NCBI RefSeq assembly: GCF_027580225.2
Contig: NC_073339.2
Coordinates: 44,883,501 to 44,947,500, forward strand
Length of the DNA: 64,000 nt
Source of the DNA: Misgurnus anguillicaudatus
Lineage: Eukaryota; Chordata; Actinopteri; Cypriniformes; Cobitidae
Direction of reading: 5' to 3'
Of this stretch, positions 55,335-64,000 are shown one piece after another (the first letter of the stretch is position 1; each line of letters starts with the position of its first letter). A program made the position numbers and the translations under genes. The notes beneath the pieces were generated by a model. It saw only the letters and a program-made list of their open reading frames with translations, made no database searches and was not told where the DNA came from.

Positions 55335-55807
55335 TTAAAGGGACAATCCACTAAAATATTCAAAATTTTCAGCTCCCCTGGAGTTAAATATTTGATTTTT
55401 ACTGTTTTGGAATCCATTCAGTCAATCTCCGTGTCTGGTTGTACCACTTTTAGCATAGCTTAGCATAATCCATTGAATCTGATTAGACCGTTAGCATTGC
55501 GCTCAAAAATAACCAAAGAGTTTCAAAAAATTTTCTATTTAAACTTGACTCTTCTGTAGTTACATTGTGTACTAAGACTGACAGAAAAAGTTGTGATTTT
55601 CTAGGCAGATATGGCTAAGAACTATACTCTCATTCTGGTGTAATAATCAGGGACTTTGCTGTTGTAACATGGCTGCAGGAGGCGCAATGATATTACGCAG
55701 TAGCCGAAAATAGTCTCCTTAGTGAATTTCAATAGCAGGGGACTATTTTCGGGCACTGCGTAATATCATTGCGCCAAATAAGTCAAAAAAGTGTAGTGTC
55801 CCTTTAA
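55335..55807. mobile_element. TTAAAGGGACA-ended MITE (about 473 bp)
   Basis: Left TTAAAGGGACAATCCACT; right inverted TTAAAGGGACACTACACT. Carries TTGGAATCCATTCAGTCAAT, ACCACTTTTAGCATAGCTTA and a strong foldback near the right end (AATATCATTGCGCC opposite GGCGCAATGATATT). A well-known type in cyprinids. Confidence 0.85.
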
Positions 55808-56550
55808 AAAGTAGCTAATTATACAGTAAATCGAAAATATTTGTTATATTATAGCAGATGTTTCAGTAGTGTCTAAGTCTCTGGAGTAGAAACCAATGTC
55901 AATTTTCTCCAATCTGCTGGCTCTGATGTCAGAGATCTTGCACTGTCTCTAGGTCACTGATATGCTACAATCATCACATTGTCATCATGATAATGCACAA
56001 CCTTTACTCGTGCAACTTTTAAACAGCCATACATTGTTTACATTGCTCTGTTCTGATCTATTATGCCTCATTTACCACTTTGGAGAGTGTGAAATCAAAG
56101 TGACCTTTAATATTTCATAGTTTGAGCACAGCTGCCATTTACTTTATATCATCTCCAGCCCCAGAGTTCTGGAACCGCGAGCACTTCTGCTGCTGTTGTC
56201 GGTCATGGTAATTTTGATAAATACATTTTAATGAGGAATAATATGGTATTTAATTCTTGCGGCGCACAGGAGACAGCAGGTTAAGGTACATTTAAAGGGG
56301 AAATGTCATTATAAAAGTGGATTTTTCTCGCTTTCTTGAATTTGGAAAGTTTTAGAAGCCATAATGTTAGAAGAATAAAAACTCTGAAGGGCGAGTAATT
56401 AGGAAAGGTCATAAAGTTTTGCAACATCATGAGGGACAGTACATGATCTCTCATTTGTGAAAACAAGGACAATTTAGAGCCAGGTCCTATAACACAACAT
56501 ACACAAAAAAAAAAAACTGTTATTGAGCAATCAGTGTTGAAACCTGTTAC
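55808..56550. other. No repeat recognised; candidate conserved non-coding DNA
   Basis: 56150-56480 has TTTAATGAGGAATAATATGG, GGCGAGTAATTAGGAAAGGT and similar homeodomain-like words, and no repeat match in the window. The 63-codon minus frame there has no domain. Confidence 0.3.
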
Positions 56551-56558
56551 AGCAGACG

Positions 56559-56626
56559 ACTCTGGGCCGGATCTGCACCGGAGTTGTTGACTTTGGCATG
56601 GATCCGGTGCAGATCCGGCCCAGAGT
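56559..56626. repeat. Perfect 23-bp hairpin
   Basis: The arm ACTCTGGGCCGGATCTGCAC plus CGG (56559-56581) is exactly complementary to 56604-56626, around a 22-base loop. GC-rich; related to the motif at 21.1 and 59.2 kb and in the tandem array. Confidence 0.9.
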
Positions 56627-56907
56627 GCTCTTACTTTCTGGTTACTAGGGGTGTAAGGGTTCTCTGTAATAATCTCATCAATGCATCTATAATGAATGTA
56701 TTACAGTAGTAGAGCTGTCCAGTCAACTGTGCTGTATGTCAATCACTTGATGAGCCTGCACGTGACAACCCGATAACATCATAAATTCAATATTCAAAAC
56801 AAAACTGCGGACATTGTTCGGCGCAAGTCCTGTATGCTACTCTATGACATTAGGCATAATTTACGAGTCCAGTCGAGAGATTATGTGCGAACAATTTTAC
56901 TCTTTCC

Positions 56908-57075
56908 CCGCCATTGACGAGTTAACTCGTCAATTAAGAGAAAACGCTTCTCTGCCAATGACAAGTTTTCCAGCAATCTGTATATCTGCTATTATCCACC
57001 AGATAGCACCCTTACCCAACTTATAAAACCCGGAAGAGTCCCCGTATGCCAAACAGTTTAAACTCTGTGTATGTT
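56908..57075 (+). mobile_element. piggyBac-like MITE fragment, first copy of the duplication
   Basis: CTCTTTCCCCGCCATTGACG, GTTAACTCGTCAATTAAGAG, TCTGCTATTATCCACCAGAT and CCCTTACCCAACTTATAAAA. Truncated in the middle where the duplication joins. Confidence 0.8.
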
Positions 57076-57465
57076 TTGAGCTGTTGACTTTGGCATGGAT
57101 GCCGTGCAGATCCGGCCCAGAATGCTCATACTTTCTGGTTACTAGGGGTGTAAGGGTTCTCTGTAATAATCTGAACCATGCCGTTCACCTCCCTCAGGTC
57201 CGTACGTGTTTAAACCACAGTTCATCAATGCATCTATAATGAATGTATTACAGTAGTAGAGCTGTCCATTCAACTGTGCTGTATGTCAATAACTTGATGA
57301 GCCTGCACGTGACAACCCGATAACATCATAAATTCAATATTCAAAACAAAACTGCGGACATTGTTTGGTGCAAGTCCCGTATGCTACTGTATTACATTAG
57401 GAGTAATTTACGAGTCCAGTCGCGAGATTATGCGCGAGCGCAGGCAACGCTGAAACAATTTAACT

Positions 57466-57665
57466 CTTTCCCCGCCATTGACGAGTTAACTCGTCAATTA
57501 AGTGAAAACGCTTCCCTGCCAATGACGAGTTTTCCGGAAATATGTATTTCCGCTATTATCCACCAGGTGCCGCTCTGACCCAACTTATAAAACCTGGAAG
57601 AGTCCCCTTATGGCAAACAGTTTAAACTCTGTGTATGTTTTGATCATTGCTCTGAATCTGATCTT
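57466..57665 (+). mobile_element. piggyBac-like MITE fragment, second copy
   Basis: Same landmarks as the first; runs slightly further, to TGCTCTGAATCTGATCTTTA. Its left TTAA is intact (AATTTAACTCTTTCCCCG). Confidence 0.8.
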
Positions 57666-57677
57666 TATCATAAGTAC

Positions 57678-58149
57678 TTAAAGCGGAAGTCCACCCTAAA
57701 ACAACGTTATGCTCCAACACTATATTTCATCACATATATGTAGTTGATTGTGCTGCTATCAAATGTACTAACTCCATATAAAAATTTAAGCTTTTAACTG
57801 CTACAGTAACGGTGATTGTACGCGTCGTCAAATCACTAGAAGAAAAATGCATGAATACATAATTCTGAACGTTCTAAATGGGGGCGGGTCTTGAGGTGAG
57901 ATGATTGACAGTAGATGATAACGTTCTTTGATTGACAGCTGCACAGTTTGAGCTAACTTTAGTTTGCTTTGCTCGTGTTCATAATAACAACAACATGATA
58001 ATAACTTTCTACGTAGTATGTTTACCGTAGTTACACAAAACAAGCAACAACTACACCAAATGATGTTTCACCTGAGTCCGGCTGAAAACAATACTCAAAA
58101 TCCTCCTGACTAAAGTGATGGCTGCATATTCAAATTTTCGAGTAATCTG
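57678..58149. mobile_element. Repeat beginning TTAAAGCGGAAGTCCACCC
   Basis: The left end resembles the other TTAA-type MITE ends. The interior has GGGGGCGGGTCTTGAGGTGA and TGATTGACAGCTGCACAG. No matching right end was found before the next element, so the copy is truncated. Confidence 0.45.
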
Positions 58150-58540
58150 TTAAGGGGGTCGCACACCGGCCGCGCAGCTCAGCGCCGCGTTGAGTCGCGT
58201 CTAGGACAACTCGGAGGTATTGTAAACCGGAAATGCACATTAAATAGCGCAAGCTTCGTCAGATAGCATCTACTTCAAAATGCAAAATATACGTTAGCAG
58301 CCAATGTTAATTGTTAATGATTTGGGACACATATGATGTTATTTAATGTTAAACTATGTGAGTGGCGCTGTGTGGCGGGACAGGGATTTGAGAAACTTCC
58401 TGAGTCACAGCTGGCCGGCGCGGACAGGCGCCACCTGGCGGCACCGGTGTGCGTATACTCATAGAAAACAATGTGTTAGATTTTTTTAGAACGGCGCTGC
58501 GCGGCGCTGAGCTGCGCGGCCGGTGTGTGATCCTCTTTAG
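58150..58540. mobile_element. GC-rich MITE with GGTCGCACACCGGCCGCGC ends
   Basis: Left GGGGGTCGCACACCGGCCGC and right inverted AGAGGATCACACACCGGCCG; the symmetry runs through CGCAGCTCAGCGCCGCG. The ends are very CpG-rich, and the interior has ordinary AT. About 390 bp, no coding capacity. The superfamily is unclear. Confidence 0.75.
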
Positions 58541-59290
58541 TGGTGTGTCAACTGAAGGTCGTGTTGATGTAAACAATAAAACCCCCCAGTGGCCTGAATT
58601 TGTTGTCCTTACATCCACATACTGCACAGGTTCTAGTCATCTTTTATCAGGGATTTTGGTGATTTCTCCTTCAGAGACGGTAAAAGCGGAGTTACTCTTT
58701 GGTTGGGTCTGCTGGTTAACCTTAAGTTGACTTGAGTTGATCTGAGAGCTGGTTGAGCGGTAAAAGAAGTTATTAGGCTTGTTCAACTTCATGCGGCACC
58801 GCATGAATCGACAGCCTGATGACGTCAAAGTACTGCGATTCGCGAAATCATACGGAGGAGTTTGCTTTTAAATCTTTCTCGTGGAACCTTGACTTCATCT
58901 GGCTGTCGGTTCTTGCTGCGCTGCATGAAGTTCAACAAATCTGAAGACTGCATTGATCAGTTGTTAGTGGGTGGAGCTAATGACTTCTGGTTAATTGAGT
59001 CCATCAAAGACCGTTACGAAAAATCTGCTTCAACACACTATCAATCTAATAATCAAAATCGTGCAAATTTGTTTTCTCATGTAAAATGCAAAATGGACAT
59101 AAATTACCTGGCTAAAATGTCTAGGGTTCACTTCCGCTTTACCAAAAATGCAATTATCTGGTATTTGGTATTTTTAACTAAACCTTCCCAGACAGCAGAT
59201 GACTCCGGACCAGATCCGAGTTCCAGTGCGCAGCCACCCCAGAGTCACCTGTTGTCGGGTACCTTACACAATTCACAATGGTAAGCTTAT
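58541..59290. repeat. Region with an inverted repeat and a 140-codon open frame
   Basis: TTCAACTTCATGCGGCACCG (58779) and TGACTTCATCTGGCTGTCGG to GCATGAAGTTCAACAA (58890-58940) form an inverted pair around 65 bp. The open frame 58862-59284 begins inside that palindrome and ends in the GC-rich motif CCCAGACAGCAGATGACTCC; it matches no domain I know and is probably chance in repeat DNA. Longest intact frame in the window that is not a transposon protein or minisatellite. Confidence 0.4.
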
Positions 59291-60982
59291 AATAATGATT
59301 TATAATGTGAGCTGTTGGTTTCAATTTTGCAGATAAATGAAATTATTTATAGTTTTATGTTTTGAAGAGACATGCTGATAGAGAGGCAAAAGTTAGGGAT
59401 TGCAGCTGTAATAAAACTAATCTGCATAAATGGCTTGTTAAGAAAATGCTGCATTGTTTCTAGCTTCGACACACCTACCTTAAAAACAGTTTAGCAAAAG
59501 TTTATTTTAAAAATATAATAGATGTGCATGCAGTTTGTGTGACACATTTCACAGTTTACTTTGTAAAACTGTCTCAATGTCACCTAGAAAACTGAGTTGA
59601 CTTTGGGTGCAAAACTTCTTATAAGTGGACTCCGGGAGAAACGTAAATGGACATGTTATTTGGAATGACCAGGCATTTATTTTTATCGGTGCATGTCCAA
59701 ACGAAGGCAATTTTGCGTGCTATCAGATGCAGACACTTTTTAAAGGTCAAGCTATTGAAGGAACATTTTTTGGAATGAGGGGGAGACTGTTTTTTATTAA
59801 CTTTTTACGAACATTAAAATAAATGTCACAGCCTACATTTGTAAGAGTCTTGTGACCTAAAATTCATTGTAATAAGTGCCAATAATAAACCTTTTACTAT
59901 ATACTGAGCAAAATAATGAGTGAATATTGTGTTTGTTTTCACTGATTTGGAACAGACTGATCAGATATTTCATTATAATATTGCAATAGGTGTGGCGCAG
60001 AAGACCAGAAATTTATTTTAAAATGATGCATGTAAACATGGACATTGTGTTGGCCAGAGTTGACTTCATTTAAACCTCAAAAATCTCTCACAGGATTTAA
60101 GCATATATCATTTGTTAGCCTATCAATAAGTCAGAATGTTTAATGATATCAGGATACATACGTCCAAAAATGTACACGTTTTTGTTCGAAGCACATATGC
60201 ACACATCTGGCCCACTGTGCGGCCAACCAACATCATGCAAATGGCTGAAATATGATGGATAATCATAACAGACAATTGCCTCCGGGGACCCATGACAGAT
60301 GTCAGTGTTTGATTGTAAATGCCAGCTCCCTGCATAAAAAATGTAATAAATAATTGGGCAGCGTCAGGCTGAGCTGTGTAATTTCCCAGCAACGTGCAAC
60401 TCCTCAACAAGACCGATGTGTTTCCCATGATGCACTTGGCCACCTAGGAAATTAAGGTGCTTGTTGAAACATGAATTTGGCCATTTCTGTCCTCAGAAGA
60501 GATTTCAGAAGATCCAGACGTGATTGTTTTTGGGTGGGTTGTGTGTGTGTGTTTGTTGAGTAATAAGATTCATTTAGTTTCTGGGCTGAATTTCCGATCT
60601 AATAGTATATACTGTGATGGAGGTCTGGTCATATCAGGACACCGAGAGCTTGTTTTGTTCACCTTACTGTGTTGAATAGCATGAAAATTACTTTCCATTA
60701 CATCTCCATAGAAGTCTAAGCATAAAAACATGAATCCTTGAGATCTTAAATGAATGCTTCTAAAACATCAAATGACATTTGATTCAAACATAACTCTTGC
60801 TGTGATAATCTTCACTGTTACTGTTGCTAAGGGTAAGAGATTTGAACAAAACCGTTCTGTCTTACTGTTTGCACTGGATGTGAACTATACCGCACAGTGA
60901 TTGTCGAAAAAGCATGATATTTTTATTTTAAGCATTCTGTATTACTGTTTGTCTGGCGCACAAATTGCATATACTTGCATTT
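59291..60982. other. No repeat; candidate conserved non-coding block at 60120-60520
   Basis: 60120-60520 has balanced composition, no repeat match, and contains an octamer ATGCAAAT (60235-60242) plus TGACAG (60293-60298) and AATAATTGGGCAGC, the kind of words found in vertebrate developmental enhancers. The 106-codon minus frame across it has no domain. The 65-codon frame at 59625-59822 is followed by AATAAA but matches nothing I know. Confidence 0.35.
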
Positions 60983-61367
60983 AACTCATTCCCTGCCAAA
61001 CTTTTTTTGAAAAGTTGCCCGCTTGCATGTTTCTTCTAAAAAGGTATAACATACAAATATATCAAATGAAAGAACCGACCCTCTGCTTTCAAACAAACAA
61101 CAAATAAAACAAAACAGGAAAAAGTTTTTTTTCTCTGTTTATAAACACTTAAATATGGGTATTTTTCTCTTTAGAAATACAAAAAATGTAGCCAAAAACT
61201 GAAATAACTGCATTTTTGTATAAAAATTTTTTAGAGATCAGATTCAAAATGATTATCAAAACATACACAGAGTTTAACATTTCAAGTGGATAGTCGTGGT
61301 ATTACAGATTACGGTAAAAACTCATCAAGAACACTTTTTTTCATGCAAATGTTTTCTCTTAATTGAC
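60983..61367 (-). mobile_element. piggyBac-like MITE, CTCTTTC family, minus strand
   Basis: TTTAACTCATTCCCTGCCAA at the left; GAACCGACCCTCTGCTTTCA, TTTTTTAGAGATCAGATTCA and GTTTTCTCTTAATTGACCC follow. The far end is interrupted by the hAT micro-element and then lost. Confidence 0.75.
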
Positions 61368-61374
61368 CCAGTGT

Positions 61375-61460
61375 TAGGGATGTGTGGTAATTTTCATTAC
61401 AACCGGCATTACTGACGAGATGCGCAATGACTATCACATGCAAGTTATCGCGCATCCCTA
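61375..61460. mobile_element. 86-bp hAT micro-MITE with target duplication
   Basis: Ends TAGGGATGTG and CGCATCCCTA. Flanks CCCAGTGT (61367-61374) and ACCAGTGT (61461-61468) match at 7 of 8. The interior is a mirrored TGTGGTAAT / GTTATCGCG passage. Too small for anything but the two termini. Confidence 0.8.
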
Positions 61461-61499
61461 ACCAGTGTGTGAAAATGATCAACCCAGTATTTAGTTTTG

Positions 61500-61708
61500 G
61501 TAATGCATTCTAGGTCATTGAAATTTGGCTCCCCCTGTGATGTCAGATGGGGACAATACCGCCCCTTAATCTGCACTATCCAACCACGGTACCCATTATA
61601 TAATAAATTATCTATATGATATTTTGAGCTAAAACTTCACATACGTACTCTGGGGACAGCAAAGATTTATTTGACTTCTTAAAAAGTCTTGTGAAGTGTC
61701 CCCTTTAC
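61500..61708 (-). mobile_element. MITE right part, TAAAGGGGACACTTCACAAG family
   Basis: On the minus strand it starts TAAAGGGGACACTTCACAAG, then GTCCCCAGAGTACGTATGTG and TAAGGGGCGGTATTGTCCCC. I recognise it as a frequent cyprinid repeat. The other end is not found. Confidence 0.6.
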
Positions 61709-62230
61709 GGTTATGTTTTACCCCCTTGGCATGTATTTCTCTTGTCTTAACTCACTTTTTTTTCAGAAAACAAGACTTAAAGGAAAAGTTCTGTTGTAAA
61801 TGTGTCCTATAAATATTTTTTTCTTGCAATGCCCCAGCAACTACGTAAAGGTCACCTGATATGACAACTTCACAAGATGTTATATAATTCTCAGGTGTTC
61901 CTAGAATGTGCCTGGGAAGTTTCCCTTGTGTACTGTGCATCCCCTTGTGGCCCCCCAAAAGCAAATGTATGGCATGAAATTAAATTTGAATTAAACAAAA
62001 CATATGAAATGATACAATGTAGTGGTGTTGGTTAGTAGCCTTGTTTTTTTCTGATGTTTAATTACACAGAATTCATGATAAATTAATGTATTTTATAAAA
62101 TGTCATAAAACTTTGAGAACCATCATTTATTGTACCATGTTTAAAATGCCCTTTTTGAGTGAGCAGAAAAAAGTGGTGTTTTGTTCATGTCTCTTTAAAT
62201 GCAAATGAGCTGCTGCTTTTATACTGAAAA
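61709..62230. other. No gene recognised; end of a repeat near 62190
   Basis: CTCTTTAAATGCAAATGAGC at 62191 is a phrase of cyprinid repeats and probably belongs to the element that follows. The minus frames at 61752-61964 and 62127-62339 have no domain. Confidence 0.35.
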
Positions 62231-62366
62231 CATAGAGACAGAGCGCAGTTATGCAAATTTGAAAACCACGCCCACCGGGGGGATCGCAATCCAACCGTCT
62301 CCATTGACTTTGTATTGCTAGAAGCCGCCTCCTTGTCATTTCTGGCTTATAACAAAAAACTGAATA

Positions 62367-62504
62367 ATGTCTAAAAGCTGCTGTGTGACAATATGTACAG
62401 CTAACAAGCCAAAGAACCCAGAAATAAGTTTTTATTAGCTGTCGAGCCGTAAAACCCAGCCTTTAAGGAGAATAAAGTGGATCGCCGACTACGTTTCCCC
62501 CTAG
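62367..62504 (+). pseudogene. THAP-like N-terminal fragment, left arm
   Basis: ATG reads MSKSCCVTICTANKPKNPEI, then SFY and an in-frame TAG, then LSSRKTQPLRRIKWIADYVS. The Cys-rich start, the F-Y before the loop and the W near residue 38 follow the THAP pattern. The C-x2-H end of the domain is missing. THAP domains bind DNA in P-element and Kolobok transposases and in host THAP proteins. Confidence 0.6.
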
Positions 62505-62792
62505 TGGACGCAGTTCTACTAATAGAAGTACTATGAAAAGTTGCCTGTATCAATTTTTGTGTCTTTAAACGCTCGTTTTTTGGGGTCGACAGCTTATAAA
62601 AACTTATTTACAGATTAAACTTAAAAACAGATTAATACCTAAAAGCTGCTGTGTGAAAGGTGTACATCTAACAACCCAAAAAAAACTAATACGTTTTTAT
62701 AAGCTTTCGACTTCAAAAAACGAGTTTTTAAAGACACAGAAATGGAAACAGGCAACTTTTCATAGTACTCCTATTAGTAAAACTGCGTCCAA

Positions 62793-62929
62793 TAGGGGGA
62801 AACGTAGTCGGCGATCCACTTTATTCTCCTTAAAGGCTGGGTTTTACGGCTCGACAGCTTATAAAAACTTATTTATGGGTTCTTTGGCTTGTTAGCAGTA
62901 CATATTGTCATACAGCAGCTTTTAGGCAT
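62793..62929 (-). pseudogene. THAP-like N-terminal fragment, right arm
   Basis: Minus-strand ATG reads MPKSCCMTICTANKPKNP, a stop, then ISFYKLSSRKTQPLRRIKWI. It is the mirror copy of 62367-62504, with its stop at a different codon: Lys is kept where the left arm has a stop, and a stop stands where the left arm has Glu. Confidence 0.6.
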
Positions 62930-63067
62930 TATTCAGTTTTTTGTTATAAGCCAGAAATGACAGGGAGGCGGCCTCTCGCAATACAAAGTCAATGGAGACT
63001 GTTGGATTGCTTTCCCCCCCGGTGGGCGTGGTTTTCAGGTTATGACGCGCTGCGCTCTGTCTCTATA

Positions 63068-64000
63068 CACAATTTTTAAAGACAATCATCTTACTTCATT
63101 GATTACAATGAATGTGAGGTAATGAATTATGCGAAGAAGATGCAGATCTTGGGCGATTGTGGGCGGGGCCTGCTTAAAGTGACATCAGTTTGCGCAATAA
63201 TTGTCAACAGCTTGTCCTATAAGACTGTTGAGGTTAAGTGGGCAGATTTTTATTAGACACACAATTATGTACAAATAACACATAAAAGTGAATTTCTCCT
63301 ATTTGGTGACCTTTAAAACACCCTAGAAGTTTTTCTTCAGAGGATTTAAATGTCTATTTTATTGCATTCGAGAACACTCGAGTGCCTGTGGATTTTTAAG
63401 AGAGAAATAAAATTGATGCTTTCACATTGAATGGTTGTAAGTACATTTAAATCTTTGTATGGTGCAGGTGTGCTGGGCATCCAGCTGGGCCTGGGTGATA
63501 ATTGCTCAGTCCAGAAACCATTTTAGTGCATTTCCAATGTTTTAAGAATTTGCAGGTGCAGGGGTTCAATTGTTTAAAGTCAAATCTGCTTTTAGACGAG
63601 GCGAATCATGCTGCGTTAGCCATCAGCGTGTATGAAAAACATGTTTTGATTCCTTAGACTCGGTCAAACTTTGTACATCTTCAAGGAATCTGTGCTCTGA
63701 CTAACTCAACCATTTTGGCAAGATGTTTCAGCCATCATCTTGACAATATGCAGTCAGATTTGGCAGACACGAGCTGTTTAGCCCAGGCAGATGATGACAA
63801 ATGCAATAGGCTGACCTTGCGAGACAGTTATGGAGGGTAACGGACTGGTAAAATGGAATTAGTCCTGATTGAACTGCCATGGAAACAGATGTGCTAAATT
63901 CAGTCATGCCTTATTGTGACATAAGCCATCATGTCAGTCTGACTGTGACTTGTCATACTAAGGTTCCTGTTTCTTGACTAAATATTTTTCTCTCTTTTGC
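63068..64000. other. No gene recognised; candidate single-copy DNA at 63590-63960
   Basis: 63068-63316 is probably the outer part of the preceding repeat (ends GGTGACCTTTAAA). 63590-63960 has balanced composition, no repeat match and words such as GATGATGACAAATGCAAT and TGACATAAGCCATCATGTCA; it may be conserved non-coding DNA. No frame above 60 codons. Confidence 0.3.

Larger units (their letters stand above)
56551..57660 (+). repeat. Tandem duplication of a ~500-bp block
   Basis: GTTGACTTTGGCATGGATCC to GTTTAAACTCTGTGTATGTT (56585-57076) is repeated at 57085-57640 with high identity, apart from about 55 bp (CCATGCCGTTCACCTCCCTC and neighbours) present only in the second copy. Each copy ends in part of a piggyBac-like MITE. 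The two 65-70 codon frames are the same frame in the two copies. Confidence 0.8.
62231..63067. mobile_element. Large foldback element carrying repeated THAP remnants
   Basis: The outer arms TAGAGACAGAGCGCAG and CTGCGCTCTGTCTCTA are perfect inverts; symmetry continues through ACAAAGTCAATGGAGAC, CAGAAATGACA, GTAAAACCCAGCCTTTAAGG and GATCGCCGACTACGTTTCCC on both arms with few differences. A second, inner pair (about 62563-62720) is an imperfect foldback of related sequence. CCTAAAAGCTGCTGTGTGA-like blocks occur three times. The high arm similarity suggests a young or gene-converted palindrome. Confidence 0.8.

Noticed and set aside
1..64000. Endogenous retrovirus or other viral genes
   Set aside because: No gag, protease, integrase or envelope motif and no LTR pair were seen; the only reverse transcriptase pieces are LINE-type.
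1..64000. A new multi-gene biological system
   Set aside because: No group of intact, co-oriented or functionally linked genes exists in the window; all protein signals are transposon relics.

Overview
The window reads as a transposon-dense, gene-poor stretch of a teleost genome. A cypriniform (carp, zebrafish or loach-like fish) is most likely, because it combines Tc1-like transposons, an L2-type LINE, tRNA-derived SINEs of the HE1 kind, and many foldback and TTAA-bounded MITE families I know from cyprinid genomes. That assignment comes from recognition of the repeats, not from a search. I found no intact host protein-coding gene, no rRNA, no CRISPR array and no bacterial signal. Nearly all open frames longer than 60 codons are chance frames in repeats. 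The only convincing protein homologies are to transposon proteins: two Tc1 transposase families, two LINE reverse-transcriptase/C-terminal fragments, and two THAP zinc-finger remnants.

Layout. 0-5 kb: a full-length Tc1 element with broken transposase sits inside an older TTAA-bounded repeat, followed by a foldback MITE and a 5'-truncated L2 LINE. 6-16 kb: GC-rich and TTAA-bounded MITEs, several nested; one hAT-like foldback carries its target duplication, and a TTAA foldback sits inside another foldback. 17-19.4 kb: a 1654-bp hAT relic with a perfect 8-bp target duplication lies inside another repeat that has an exon-like frame. 20-27 kb: paired copies of a GGTTCC-ended repeat, a piggyBac-like MITE, and single-copy DNA. 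28.8-30.2 kb: a Tc1 element interrupted by a LINE 3' end.

30.2-37.2 kb is the most informative part. It is a tandem array of an approximately 830-bp unit in which each copy has caught different transposons. The sister copies give the empty sites, so target duplications can be read directly: TTAA for three families, 8 bp for two hAT-like families, TA for one. One of the inserts carries a THAP-domain fossil.

38-50 kb: more piggyBac-like, foldback and SINE copies, a very large palindrome at 42.8-43.4 kb, and a second Tc1 fragment. 50.4 kb: a 21-bp minisatellite inside an inverted-repeat element, open in three frames. 52.1-53.6 kb: tandem units that each hold a TTTTA/TTTAA array. 54-58.5 kb: more MITEs, a perfect 23-bp hairpin and a recent tandem duplication. 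62.2-63.1 kb: a four-fold foldback carrying repeated THAP N-terminal remnants. Stretches without recognisable repeats (for example 41.7-42.2, 46.2-46.5, 56.1-56.5, 60.1-60.5 and 63.6-64.0 kb) could be conserved non-coding elements, but that needs alignment.

I see no coordinated gene system here. The interest lies in transposon structure and the record of nested insertion.
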